From positions 124,001 to 188,000 of the forward strand of contig NZ_FUXC01000002.1 in NCBI RefSeq assembly GCF_900167025.1: a stretch of DNA of 64,000 nucleotides, written 5' to 3'. Under the pieces are notes generated by a model. It was not told the DNA's origin and ran no database searches. It saw only the letters and a program-made list of their open reading frames with translations. Source of the DNA: Treponema berlinense (GTDB taxonomy: Bacteria; Spirochaetota; Spirochaetia; Treponematales; Treponemataceae). How positions within the stretch are numbered: the first letter of the stretch is position 1; the number at the start of each line of letters is the position of its first letter. Position numbers and translations under genes: made by a program. Positions 44,515 to 52,910 of the stretch are shown in pieces.

Positions 44515-47130
44515 TTATTTTTCCAGAAATTCTGTCGTAGAATATGCTTCTGTCAGAATTTTTTTCATATCTTCTACCATTGGAACGCGTGGATTTGCTG
44601 GTGAGCACTGGTCTTCGTAGGCAAGATAAGCGAGTTTTTCAACTGCGTTCATCCATTCTTTTTCGTCGATTCCCTGACTCTTGAAGTTCATCTGGATTCC
44701 GAGCTTCATTCCCAGTTCTCCGCAGGCTTTTGCGTAAGATTCTACGCCTTCTGCCGTTGTTTTTGCCGGAAGACCGAGCAGTCGGGCAAGTTCAGCATAG
44801 CGTTCTGCGGCCTTGTAGTAGTTGTATTTTGGCCAGGTTGAAAGTTTTTCTGGCTGAGTTCCATTGTAGCGGATTGTAAATGGAAGCAGGATTGCATTTG
44901 CGCGTCCGTGCGGAACATGGAATTCGCCTCCGACTTTGTGGGCCATTGAGTGGTTCATTCCGAGGAATGCGTTTGCAAAGGCCATTCCTGCAAGACATGA
45001 AGCGTTGTGCATTTTTTCTTTTGCTTCTACGTCGTCTGCGCCGTTTTTGTAAGAGCGTTCAAGGTACTGGAATACCATTTTGATTGCCTGGATACAAAGT
45101 CCGTCCGTAAAGTCGTTTGCAAGCGTAGAAACATAAGCTTCTGTTGCGTGCGTCAGAACGTCCATTCCTGTGTCTGCAACGATTTTTGGCGGAAGTCCGT
45201 AAGTGAATGTTGGATCGATGATTGCAACGTTCGGAGTCAAAGAATAGTCGGTAAGAGGGTATTTTTTGTGCTCTTCTTTGTCGGTGATTACGGCAAATGG
45301 AGTTACTTCCGAGCCTGTTCCTGAAGTTGTTGGAATACATACGAGAAGCGCTTTTTTTCCGAGTGCCGGATAACGGAAGGCGCGTTTTCGGATGTCCATA
45401 AATTTCTGTTTGAGGTCGTTAAAGTCGACGTCTGGATTTTCGTAGAAGAGCCACATTCCTTTTGCGCAGTCCATTGAAGAGCCGCCACCCAAAGCAATAA
45501 TCGTGTCTGGCTCAAACGAACGCATAAGCTCAACGCCCTTTCGAACTGTCTGGATTGAAGGATCCGGCTCAACATCGCAGAAAAGCTGATACTGAATTTC
45601 GTTGCGGTTAAGCTTGAGCTGGTCGGTGATTTTGTCAACATAGCCGAGCTGAACCATTGAGCGGTCAGTTACGATAATCGCCTTGTGAATCTCCTTCATC
45701 TGGTGGAGATATTCAATAGAGTCGCGTTCAAAGTATATTTTTGAAGGAATTTTAAACCATTGCATATTGTTTCTTCTCCGTCCAAGTTTTTTGATGTTCA
45801 AAAGGTTTACAGCGCTGATATTGTCGTCTGTAGAATTGTGTCCGTAAGAACCACAGCCCAAGGTCAAAGAAGGAATAAACGAGTTGTAAACGTTTCCGAT
45901 TCCGCCAAATGTAGAAGGTGAATTCCAGATTATGCGGATTGCAGGAACCACATCGCCAAAATGTTCGGCAATTTTTTTGTCGGTTGTATGAATTGCGGCA
46001 GAATGTCCAAGTCCATTGAACCTTACCGAATTTTCCGCCTTTTTAATGCCATCTTCTGTCGAGTTAGATTTTACGATTGCAAGAACAGGAGAAAGTTTTT
46101 CGCGGGTAAGGCATTCTGCAACACCGATGTCTTTACATTCTGCAAGGATTATGCTCGTTTCGGCAGGAATTTCAAATCCGGCATTTTTTGCAAGAACTTT
46201 TGGATTCATACCTACAATGTCCGGATTGAGTTTTGCAACGCTAGGATCGCCGTCAACTCCGAACATGTATTTTTCGAGTTTCTTTTTTTCGTCGGCAGAA
46301 CAAAGATAGGCCTTGTATTCCTTGAACAACTTGAGCGCATCTGAATAAATTTCTTTGTCGATGATTGCACTCTGCTCGGAAGCGCAAACCATTCCGTTGT
46401 CAAAAGCCTTTGACATTACAATATCGTTTACTGCCTGGCGAAGATTGCATGTTTTTTCAACATAAGCCGGAACGTTTCCTGCGCCAACGCCCAATGCCGG
46501 TTTTCCGCACGAATATGCAGCCTTAACCATTGCATTGCCACCGGTTGCAAGAATTGTTGCAACTCCAGGATGGTTCATTAAAAGCGAAGTTTTTTCCATT
46601 GAAGGCTCTTCAATCCACTGAATACAGTCTTTTGGAGCACCTGCGGCAACTGCTGCTTCGTAACAGATTTTTGCCGCTGCAATTGAACAGTTTATTGCGC
46701 TTGGATGAAACGAAAAAATAATTGGATTTCGTGTTTTAAGACAGATGAGCGACTTGAAAATCGCCGTAGAAGTAGGGTTTGTAACTGGTGTAAGACCTGC
46801 GACAACACCGACAGGCTCTGCGATTTTTACGATTCCTGTAACATCATCGTCTTCGACAATGCCGACTGTCTTCAGGTGACGCATATGGTTTACAACGTAT
46901 TCGCAGGCAAACAGGTTTTTTGTTGCCTTATCTTCAAAAACGCCGCGCTTTGTTTCTTCAACGGCAAGTTTTGCAAGAGTTCCGTGGTGGTCAAGAGCCG
47001 CAACTGAAGCTTTTGCCACAATATAGTCAATTTTTTCCTGGTCAAAGTTTGCGTATTCTTCCAACGCTTTTTGTGCCCGTTCGACAAGAGAGTTGATTTC
47101 TTTCTGAGAAGCATTTAATTCTTCACTCAT
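44515..47130 (-). CDS. adhE: Bifunctional acetaldehyde-CoA/alcohol dehydrogenase
   Basis: Reduces acetyl-CoA to acetaldehyde and then ethanol, recycling NADH in fermentation; forms spirosomes. 871 residues, full length. The N-terminal aldehyde dehydrogenase domain has the catalytic C249 in GMVCASEQS. The C-terminal iron alcohol dehydrogenase has GGGSSMDCAKG, then NHSMAHKVGGEFHVPHGRAN with the metal His ligands. AAGGAG precedes ATG at 47130. Three phased repeats lie 55-140 bp upstream of its -10, suggesting transcriptional control. Confidence 0.97.
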   Translation of the reverse strand: MSEELNASQKEINSLVERAQKALEEYANFDQEKIDYIVAKASVAALDHHGTLAKLAVEETKRGVFEDKATKNLFACEYVVNHMRHLKTVGIVEDDDVTGIVKIAEPVGVVAGLTPVTNPTSTAIFKSLICLKTRNPIIFSFHPSAINCSIAAAKICYEAAVAAGAPKDCIQWIEEPSMEKTSLLMNHPGVATILATGGNAMVKAAYSCGKPALGVGAGNVPAYVEKTCNLRQAVNDIVMSKAFDNGMVCASEQSAIIDKEIYSDALKLFKEYKAYLCSADEKKKLEKYMFGVDGDPSVAKLNPDIVGMNPKVLAKNAGFEIPAETSIILAECKDIGVAECLTREKLSPVLAIVKSNSTEDGIKKAENSVRFNGLGHSAAIHTTDKKIAEHFGDVVPAIRIIWNSPSTFGGIGNVYNSFIPSLTLGCGSYGHNSTDDNISAVNLLNIKKLGRRRNNMQWFKIPSKIYFERDSIEYLHQMKEIHKAIIVTDRSMVQLGYVDKITDQLKLNRNEIQYQLFCDVEPDPSIQTVRKGVELMRSFEPDTIIALGGGSSMDCAKGMWLFYENPDVDFNDLKQKFMDIRKRAFRYPALGKKALLVCIPTTSGTGSEVTPFAVITDKEEHKKYPLTDYSLTPNVAIIDPTFTYGLPPKIVADTGMDVLTHATEAYVSTLANDFTDGLCIQAIKMVFQYLERSYKNGADDVEAKEKMHNASCLAGMAFANAFLGMNHSMAHKVGGEFHVPHGRANAILLPFTIRYNGTQPEKLSTWPKYNYYKAAERYAELARLLGLPAKTTAEGVESYAKACGELGMKLGIQMNFKSQGIDEKEWMNAVEKLAYLAYEDQCSPANPRVPMVEDMKKILTEAYSTTEFLEK

Positions 47131-47175
47131 AAATTTTTCTCCTTTATTTTTTATTACAATCTAAAAATCTCTTTA

Positions 47176-47181
47176 ATTATA
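47176..47181 (-). promoter_or_regulatory. -10 element of adhE
   Basis: Minus-strand TATAAT, 45 bases before the adhE ATG. No good -35 at the usual distance, which would fit an activator-dependent promoter. Confidence 0.45.
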
Positions 47182-47235
47182 AATCATATTTTCTGTTTTA
47201 GATAAAAAATTTATAAAAAAAATGTTAATTCCCTG

Positions 47236-47313
47236 CTGTATAAAAAAGTGTACGGTTTTGAAAAACTGTATAAAAAAATGAACGATTGTTAAATTTTTTG
47301 TAAAAAAGTGGAC
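47236..47313. repeat. Three phased repeats upstream of adhE
   Basis: Plus-strand CTGTATAAAAAAGTGTAC (47236-47253), CTGTATAAAAAAATGAAC (47266-47283) and TTGTAAAAAAGTGGAC (47298-47313). Spacing is 30 and about 32 bp, close to three helical turns, so the copies lie on one DNA face. This 453-bp divergent gap (47131-47583) has no gene; it also carries the adhE -10 and the sigma-54 promoter. Confidence 0.6.
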
Positions 47314-47423
47314 ATTTCGATTTTTTGTGTTATAAGGGCAAAAAATAAAAAAAAACAAAATAATTACTTGTATTACAAATAAATATAAAAAACAGCTTTT
47401 GTTTTGAGAATTGGATTAAAAGT

Positions 47424-47438
47424 TGGCACGATTCTTGC
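47424..47438 (+). promoter_or_regulatory. Sigma-54 (-24/-12) promoter of the sigma-factor gene
   Basis: TGGCAC (47424-47429), five bases, TTGC (47435-47438), within TTGGCACGATTCTTGCAT: an exact match to the RpoN consensus with the GG and GC doublets 12 bp apart. Transcription should begin near 47450. This implies control by RpoN and an enhancer-binding protein. Confidence 0.85.
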
Positions 47439-47466
47439 ATTATATAAAATGACGACATTTGTTTTA

Positions 47467-47569
47467 AAAGTTTGCGTTGCAAACTTTCTTATCATCTGTT
47501 GTTTCTCACTTCGTTGCGGAACAACTTAAAAAGTCAATCCTAAAACTGAAGTTTTAATCTTGACTTTTT
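47467..47569 (+). other. Structured 5' leader of the sigma-factor gene
   Basis: Three hairpins in a row: AAAGTTTGC-GTT-GCAAACTTT (47467-47487); GTTGTTTC/GGAACAAC (47498-47525); and AAAAAGTCAA/TTGACTTTTT (47528-47569) with an inner AAAACT-GA-AGTTTT. The last stem ends 4 nt before the GGGAGG Shine-Dalgarno. It might set translation efficiency or, with its T-rich 3' arm, act in termination; this is inference. Confidence 0.6.
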
Positions 47570-47583
47570 ATGGGAGGCAAAAA

Positions 47584-48405
47584 ATGGAAATTCTTGAAAC
47601 ATATATAAAGCAGATAGGAAGATATCCTCTCTTAAATGCAGAGCAGGAGAAAAAACTTTCTGAACAGATTGAAAAAGGAAGTGCCCAGGCTGTAAATCAA
47701 CTTGTAAATTCAAATTTGAGGCTTGTTATAAGCATTGCCAGAAAATTTTTATGCACTTCAAAAAATTCGATAATGGATTTGATTCAGGAGGGAAATTTGG
47801 GGCTTATGGCGGCGGCTTCAAAGTATCATTATTCTTTTAATACTAGATTTTCGACTTACGCATACAGTTGGATTTTGCAGTATATGCTTCGCTATGTTTA
47901 CAACAAAACTTCAATGATTGCTCTTCCTCATCGAAAAGAAGAGCTTTTGCGTAAGATTGTTGCCGCAAAAAACGAATATAAGCAGAATTTGAACCGCGAG
48001 CTTTCTGTTCCAGAACTTGCCGAAATCTGCGGAACAACTCCTGAAGAGATAGAGTCAGTTCTTTCGTATTCTTATACAATTACAAGCATAGACATTGAAG
48101 CTTCTGAAGACGGAAATGTGACAATCGGAGATTTAATCGTGGACAACAGTTACAATCCTGAAATTGAATATCTGCGCGTTCATGAAAAAAATCAGATTAA
48201 AAAGATGGTTGATTCTCTTCCTGAGTTTGAACGCAAAGTTATTTATGGAAGATATAATTTTAAAAACGACCTGCATGTTCCGACTTTGCGCGAATTAAGC
48301 GCGGATTTGGGAGTGAGCGCGGAAACTGTCCGTCAGATGGAATTGAGGGCCATAAAGAAGATGAAAAAATATGCAGACTCGTTGAATGAATTCAGTTTTG
48401 CCTGA
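47584..48405 (+). CDS. Sigma-70-family alternative RNA polymerase sigma factor
   Basis: 273 residues from ATG 47584 (GGGAGG upstream); a TTG at 47560 would cover the Shine-Dalgarno. Region 1.2/2.1: TYIKQIGRYPLLNAEQEKKL and LVNSNLRLVISIARKF. Region 2.2-2.4: DLIQEGNLGLMAAASKYHYS and FSTYAYSWILQYMLR. Region 4: LPEFERKVIYGRYNF and LRELSADLGVSAETVRQME (helix-turn-helix). It lacks the long region 1.1 of the main sigma factor, so it is a group 2/3 factor; whether RpoS- or RpoH-like is unclear. The upstream sigma-54 promoter is its most telling context. Confidence 0.9.
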   Translation: MEILETYIKQIGRYPLLNAEQEKKLSEQIEKGSAQAVNQLVNSNLRLVISIARKFLCTSKNSIMDLIQEGNLGLMAAASKYHYSFNTRFSTYAYSWILQYMLRYVYNKTSMIALPHRKEELLRKIVAAKNEYKQNLNRELSVPELAEICGTTPEEIESVLSYSYTITSIDIEASEDGNVTIGDLIVDNSYNPEIEYLRVHEKNQIKKMVDSLPEFERKVIYGRYNFKNDLHVPTLRELSADLGVSAETVRQMELRAIKKMKKYADSLNEFSFA

Positions 48406-48468
48406 AGTATTCCATAAGACAGAAAAATTGCTTATTATGAACGAAGATATAAATTTATCCTTGTTCCA

Positions 48469-49710
48469 ATGAAAACTCAAAAAAACTCAAATTCGCCGTC
48501 AAAAAAAACAAAAAGAACTTCTATGCGCCGCAGAAAAGTTAAAAAAGTTAAACTCGACAAAAACAAAGTGACGGTTTTGTGCGGAATTATTTTTTTGATT
48601 TGCTGTGTTTGCATTGCTGTAAATGTTTTGTCTCAAAGCGCGAAGGCAAAAAATATTGCGGAAATTGCAAAAAGCGAAAAAAAAACAGAACAAAGACAGC
48701 AAAACTCAGGTGAATTAGGCAAAACTCAAAAAAAGAAGGAAGTTTCTGATTCAAAAGAGTTAAAAAAATCGGCAGATTCTGCTAAAAAAGACGAAAATTC
48801 TAAAAACGTAAATAAAACTTCTCAAAAACAAAATGCGGATTCTAAAAAAAATCCCGCAAAATCTATAGAAAATACAAATAAAATTCAAACGGAAAATAAA
48901 AATATTCAAAAAACGAAGCCTGAAATCGAAAATAAAAACAAGACTGTAGAAAATCTTGAAAAATCCAAAAAAAATGAGCAGATTCAAAACAAAGAAAAAA
49001 AACAGGATTTGCCGTTTTTAATTCCTCCGGCGCAAAACGGAGCGACTTTGGTTTTTGTAATTGACGATGCCGGAATGAACGCAGAATACACAAAAAGATA
49101 CGCTTCGCTGCCGTTTCCGCTTACAATTGCTGTTTTGCCGAAACTTTTGCATTCAAAAGATTGCGCATACATTGTCCGTTCTTCAGGAAAGGAACTTATT
49201 TTGCACCAGCCGATGCAGTCATTAAACCATAATCTTGACCCGGGACCTGGAAAAATCAGTGTTGATATGAGTTTTTCGCAAATCAGCTCAATTATAAATG
49301 AAAATCTTGCGGAAATCGGACCTGGCGTAAAAGGTTTGAATAACCACGAGGGAAGCGAAGTTACCGAAGATGTTTTGAGAATCGGGGCTGTTTTAGATGT
49401 TTGTCTTGAAAATAAAATTTATTTTTTGGACAGCAGAACGACTGCCAATACAAAGGCTCCTCAGGCTGCCATTGAGCGGGATATGACGATTTTTGAAAAA
49501 TCAGGGCCTTATATTGACAATATCGTTTCGCGCGAGGCTATGCTCAAAGAAATCTATAAATCTTTGGAAGCGGCAAACAAAAATGGAAGTGCGATTGTGA
49601 TTGCCCATGTTGATAAAAGCGCGGAAATTTTGCCAAAACTTCTTGAACAGATGTATCCTTATCTGCTTAAAGCAGGCTATAGGTTTGCAACTCCTTCAAC
49701 GCTTCGTTAA
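48469..49710 (+). CDS. Divergent polysaccharide deacetylase (YibQ family)
   Basis: 413 residues. A basic start, one TM helix (about 32-50), a Lys/Asn/Glu/Gln-rich disordered stretch (about 60-180), then a YibQ-type domain: ATLVFVIDDAGMNAE with the metal-binding DD, LPFPLTIAVLPKL, KELILHQPMQ, KGLNNHEGSEVTED and FLDSRTTANTKAP, plus IVIAHVDKSAE. Probably acts on periplasmic polysaccharide or peptidoglycan; the substrate is unknown. No clear Shine-Dalgarno. Confidence 0.88.
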   Translation: MKTQKNSNSPSKKTKRTSMRRRKVKKVKLDKNKVTVLCGIIFLICCVCIAVNVLSQSAKAKNIAEIAKSEKKTEQRQQNSGELGKTQKKKEVSDSKELKKSADSAKKDENSKNVNKTSQKQNADSKKNPAKSIENTNKIQTENKNIQKTKPEIENKNKTVENLEKSKKNEQIQNKEKKQDLPFLIPPAQNGATLVFVIDDAGMNAEYTKRYASLPFPLTIAVLPKLLHSKDCAYIVRSSGKELILHQPMQSLNHNLDPGPGKISVDMSFSQISSIINENLAEIGPGVKGLNNHEGSEVTEDVLRIGAVLDVCLENKIYFLDSRTTANTKAPQAAIERDMTIFEKSGPYIDNIVSREAMLKEIYKSLEAANKNGSAIVIAHVDKSAEILPKLLEQMYPYLLKAGYRFATPSTLR

Positions 49711-49755
49711 AATTAACGTGAAGAATTGGTATTTTGCTATTATTGGAGAAAATAA

Positions 49756-50796
49756 ATGAAGGTTCTTGGAATTGAAAGTTCTTGTGATGAAACAGCTTGT
49801 GCCGTCGTTGAAGACGGAAAAACAATCTTGAGCAACGTTGTGGCTACTCAGATTCCTTTTCACCAGATTTATAAGGGCGTTGTGCCAGAAATTGCAAGCC
49901 GCAAGCACGCAGAGTGGATTTTGCCAGTTGTAAAACAGGCTTTAAAAGAAGCGAATTTAACCTTGGACGAAATTGACGCAATTGCTTCGACAAATCGTCC
50001 TGGCCTTATGGGCGCTCTTTTGGTCGGTCTTACTTTTGGAAAAACTCTTGCCTGGGCAACAAATAAACCTTTTATTGCTATAAACCACATGCTCGGACAT
50101 ATGTATGCTGCTCATCTTGTAAACGATATTCCTTATCCTTATATTGGACTTTTGGTTAGCGGAGGACACTCTATTATTGCTAAAGTGAACGGTTTTGATG
50201 ACCTTGAGGTTTTGGGAACTACGATTGACGATTCGATTGGCGAAGCCTTTGACAAGGTTTCAAAATTTTATGGGCTTGGCTATCCTGGCGGTATGATTAT
50301 TGACCGTCTTGCACAGAACGGTGATCCTAAGGCGTTTAGTTTTCCTGTTCCAAAGCTCGACAAGGGCGACGACCACCGTTATGACGTTTCGTTTAGCGGA
50401 CTAAAGACAGCGGTAATTCATCAGGCGGATTTATTTTTAAAGCCGGGATATGAAAAAACAAACGAAAATATCTGCGCCGCTTTTCAGGAGACTGCCTGCA
50501 AGACGATTGTTTCGCGGCTTTTGCGTGCTGTTGACGACACCGGAATAAAAACTGTCGTTGCCGGAGGCGGAGTTGCCGCAAATTCAAGATTGCGCTCAAT
50601 GCTTGCAGAACGCACCGATTTAAACTGCATATTTCCACCGTTAAAACTTTGTGGCGACAACGGAGCGATGATTGCTGGAGTTGCGTATCATTTCTTAAAA
50701 CGCGGCGACACAAGCCCGATTGATACGACTGCGAGCGCCAGAATTCCACAATTTAAGCGCGGATTAAAGAACCTGGAATTTTTTGGAAGACGCTAG
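49756..50796 (+). CDS. tsaD: tRNA N6-adenosine threonylcarbamoyltransferase
   Basis: Final step of t6A37 modification in ANN-decoding tRNAs. 346 residues: GIESSCDETACAVVEDG, KGVVPEIASRKHAEWI with the HxxH-type metal site, INHMLGHMYAAHL, PYIGLLVSGGHS, DDSIGEAFDKVSK and VVAGGGVAANSRLR. GGAG seven bases before ATG. Followed by tyrA and apt in the same direction. Confidence 0.97.
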   Translation: MKVLGIESSCDETACAVVEDGKTILSNVVATQIPFHQIYKGVVPEIASRKHAEWILPVVKQALKEANLTLDEIDAIASTNRPGLMGALLVGLTFGKTLAWATNKPFIAINHMLGHMYAAHLVNDIPYPYIGLLVSGGHSIIAKVNGFDDLEVLGTTIDDSIGEAFDKVSKFYGLGYPGGMIIDRLAQNGDPKAFSFPVPKLDKGDDHRYDVSFSGLKTAVIHQADLFLKPGYEKTNENICAAFQETACKTIVSRLLRAVDDTGIKTVVAGGGVAANSRLRSMLAERTDLNCIFPPLKLCGDNGAMIAGVAYHFLKRGDTSPIDTTASARIPQFKRGLKNLEFFGRR

Positions 50797-50843
50797 CGGA
50801 ATAACGTTCAGCAAAACGAAACAAAAAACAAAAAGAGGAAAAA

Positions 50844-51743
50844 ATGCGGAATTTAAAAGATTTGACATACGGAATTGTCGGTTTGGGAATAATGGGCGGA
50901 TCAATCGCAAAAGCAATCCGTGAAAACATTTTGTGTCAAAGCGGTTCGACAGGAAAAATTTATGTTTGCAACAGAAGCACTTCCTGTCTTACTCAGGCTT
51001 TAAACGAAGGAATTGCCGATAAAGCGTTTACTTCAAACGAATACGAAAAAATGCTTCCTGAATGTGATTTTGTCTATGTCTGTCTTTATCCGCATGCGAC
51101 GATTGATTTTTTGGAACAAAACAAAAAATTTTTTAAGAGCGGGGCAATCGTTACTGATATTTCCGGTGTAAAAGGCATTTTTGAAAAATCACTTCCAGAA
51201 ATTTTGCGCCCTGACGTTGATTTTATAATCGGTCATCCGATGGCTGGCGGCGAAAAGGAAGGCTATGTCAATTCGACTGCAAAAATGTTTATAAACCACA
51301 ATTACATTTTGTGTCCGCTTCCTGAAAACAAGGCTGAGAATCTTGAAATAATGCGAAATTTCATTTCAGAAATCGGTTTTACCCGGATTACAGAAACAAC
51401 CTGTGATATTCACGATTACAAAATCGGTTTTACAAGCCAGCTTTGCCACGTAATTGCGTGTTCTCTTGTTGACAGCGCAAAAGATGAGCAAATTACAGCT
51501 TTTGGAGGAGGAAGTTTTGAAGATTTAACGAGAATTGCCATGATAAACGCTCCTCTTTGGACTGAACTTTTTATTTCAAATAAAGAAAAACTTGTCGGGC
51601 ATATTGAAAATTTTGAAAATCAAATAAACAAATTCAAGAATGCAATAAAAAATGAGGACAAAGACAGCCTTATGAAATTGATGGAAGAGAGCCGCGAAAA
51701 AAGAATAAAAATGGGTTCAATAAGAACCGTAGCAAAAAAATAG
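50844..51743 (+). CDS. tyrA: Prephenate/arogenate dehydrogenase
   Basis: Oxidative decarboxylation in tyrosine synthesis. 299 residues: Rossmann motif GIVGLGIMGGSIAKAI, DISGVKG, FIIGHPMAGGEKEGY with the catalytic His, and HDYKIGFTSQLCHVIA. No ACT or chorismate-mutase domain. AGAGG before ATG. Only 12 bases separate it from apt. Confidence 0.92.
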   Translation: MRNLKDLTYGIVGLGIMGGSIAKAIRENILCQSGSTGKIYVCNRSTSCLTQALNEGIADKAFTSNEYEKMLPECDFVYVCLYPHATIDFLEQNKKFFKSGAIVTDISGVKGIFEKSLPEILRPDVDFIIGHPMAGGEKEGYVNSTAKMFINHNYILCPLPENKAENLEIMRNFISEIGFTRITETTCDIHDYKIGFTSQLCHVIACSLVDSAKDEQITAFGGGSFEDLTRIAMINAPLWTELFISNKEKLVGHIENFENQINKFKNAIKNEDKDSLMKLMEESREKRIKMGSIRTVAKK

Positions 51744-51755
51744 AGGACTTTTTTT

Positions 51756-52301
51756 ATGAAAGACAATTCAGTTTTAGACCGTGCAATCCGTCGTGTTCCA
51801 GATTTTCCTAAACCTGGAATTCTTTTTTATGATGTGACAAGTATTTTTACAAATCCGCAGGCATTTAAGTTTTGCCTTGATTGTTTTGAAGAAAAATATC
51901 GTCCGCTTGTAGAAAAAGGCGAAATTACGGCTGTTGCAGGAGCAGAAAGCCGTGGATTTTTGTTCGCTGCTCCTCTTGCCGACAGACTTTCAATTCCGCT
52001 TATTTTAATTCGCAAAAAAGGAAAACTTCCAGGCGAAGTTTACAGTCAGTCTTATGAGCTTGAATACGGTTCTGCAGAAATCGAAATTCATAAAAGCGAT
52101 GTTAAGGCTTCTGACCGCATTCTTTTGATTGATGATTTGATTGCGACCGGTGGAACTTTAAATGCTTCTAAAAAACTTTTTGCAATGGCTGGAGCGGCAG
52201 TTGCGGAAATTGCAGGTGTAATCGGTCTTCCTGATTTGAATTATGAAAAAGTTTTGTCTCCGACTCCTGTAACAACACTCATAAATTATTACGGGGCATA
52301 A
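51756..52301 (+). CDS. apt: Adenine phosphoribosyltransferase
   Basis: Salvages adenine to AMP with PRPP. 181 residues: RRVPDFPKPGILFYDVTSI, AGAESRGFLFAAPLA, RKKGKLPGEVYSQSY, LEYGSAEIEIHKSD, and the PRPP loop LLIDDLIATGGTLNA. GAGG before ATG. Its stop is one base from the GNAT gene start. Confidence 0.95.
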   Translation: MKDNSVLDRAIRRVPDFPKPGILFYDVTSIFTNPQAFKFCLDCFEEKYRPLVEKGEITAVAGAESRGFLFAAPLADRLSIPLILIRKKGKLPGEVYSQSYELEYGSAEIEIHKSDVKASDRILLIDDLIATGGTLNASKKLFAMAGAAVAEIAGVIGLPDLNYEKVLSPTPVTTLINYYGA

Positions 52302-52302
52302 A

Positions 52303-52869
52303 ATGCAAAATCGGCAGATTGAATTTTATATCCGAAGTGCAGAATTGTCAGACTTGGATTCTATTCAAAAAATCTATCAGTCTGCACGGGATTTTATGAA
52401 GGCGAATGGAAATTCTACTCAGTGGGGAAATGACCGTCCCCACAAAGAAAATATTGAATCGAACATCAGTAAAAAAATTCAATTTATCTGCTGTTATAAA
52501 AACGAAAATGGAACAGAGGAAGTTGCAGGCACATTTTTGTTCATGCACGAAAAAGAACCTTCCTACAACGATTTAAAAGACGGAAAGTGGCCGGAAAACA
52601 CAGAAGATTATTGGTGCATTCACTCTGTCGCGTCCGGAATGAAGGTAAAAGGCGTCGCTTCGTTTATTTTTAGCTGGTGTGAAAATCAACCTGGCGTAAA
52701 ATGTATAAAAATTGATACTCATCGCAATAATCTTTCTATGCGGCATTTAGTCGAAAAAAACGGATATATTTACTGCGGACACTGCTATTACTATGAGGAT
52801 GTGGAAACTGACGATGGAATTGTGCAGGATTTTGAACGGATTGCTTTTTGCAAGGTGCTGAAAAAATAA
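52303..52869 (+). CDS. GNAT-family N-acetyltransferase
   Basis: 188 residues with the GNAT fold: FYIRSAELSDLDSIQKIY (strand 1-helix 1), VAGTFLFMHEK, IHSVASGMKVKGVASFIFSW (the acetyl-CoA loop is altered from the usual Q/RxxGxG/A) and KIDTHRNNLSMRHLVEKNGY. The acceptor is unknown. It ends the tsaD-tyrA-apt run and is closed by a strong terminator. Confidence 0.88.
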   Translation: MQNRQIEFYIRSAELSDLDSIQKIYQSARDFMKANGNSTQWGNDRPHKENIESNISKKIQFICCYKNENGTEEVAGTFLFMHEKEPSYNDLKDGKWPENTEDYWCIHSVASGMKVKGVASFIFSWCENQPGVKCIKIDTHRNNLSMRHLVEKNGYIYCGHCYYYEDVETDDGIVQDFERIAFCKVLKK

Positions 52870-52902
52870 AACCGCACAGATTTTGCTTTGTGCGGTTTTG
52901 TT
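52868..52902. terminator. Bidirectional terminator between the GNAT gene and uracil permease
   Basis: AAAACCGCACA (52868-52878) and TGTGCGGTTTT (52889-52899): a perfect 11-bp stem with T's on one side and A's on the other. Confidence 0.92.
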
Positions 52903-52910
52903 AAGACAAA

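Noticed and set aside
47284-47301. Rex redox-operator upstream of adhE
   Set aside because: TTGTTAAATTTTTTGTAA lacks the required inverted TTGTGA/TCACAA halves.
47173-47358. 61-codon minus-strand frame upstream of adhE
   Set aside because: It is produced by the A/T-rich phased repeats (repeated HFFIQ-type text), has no Shine-Dalgarno and crosses the adhE -10.
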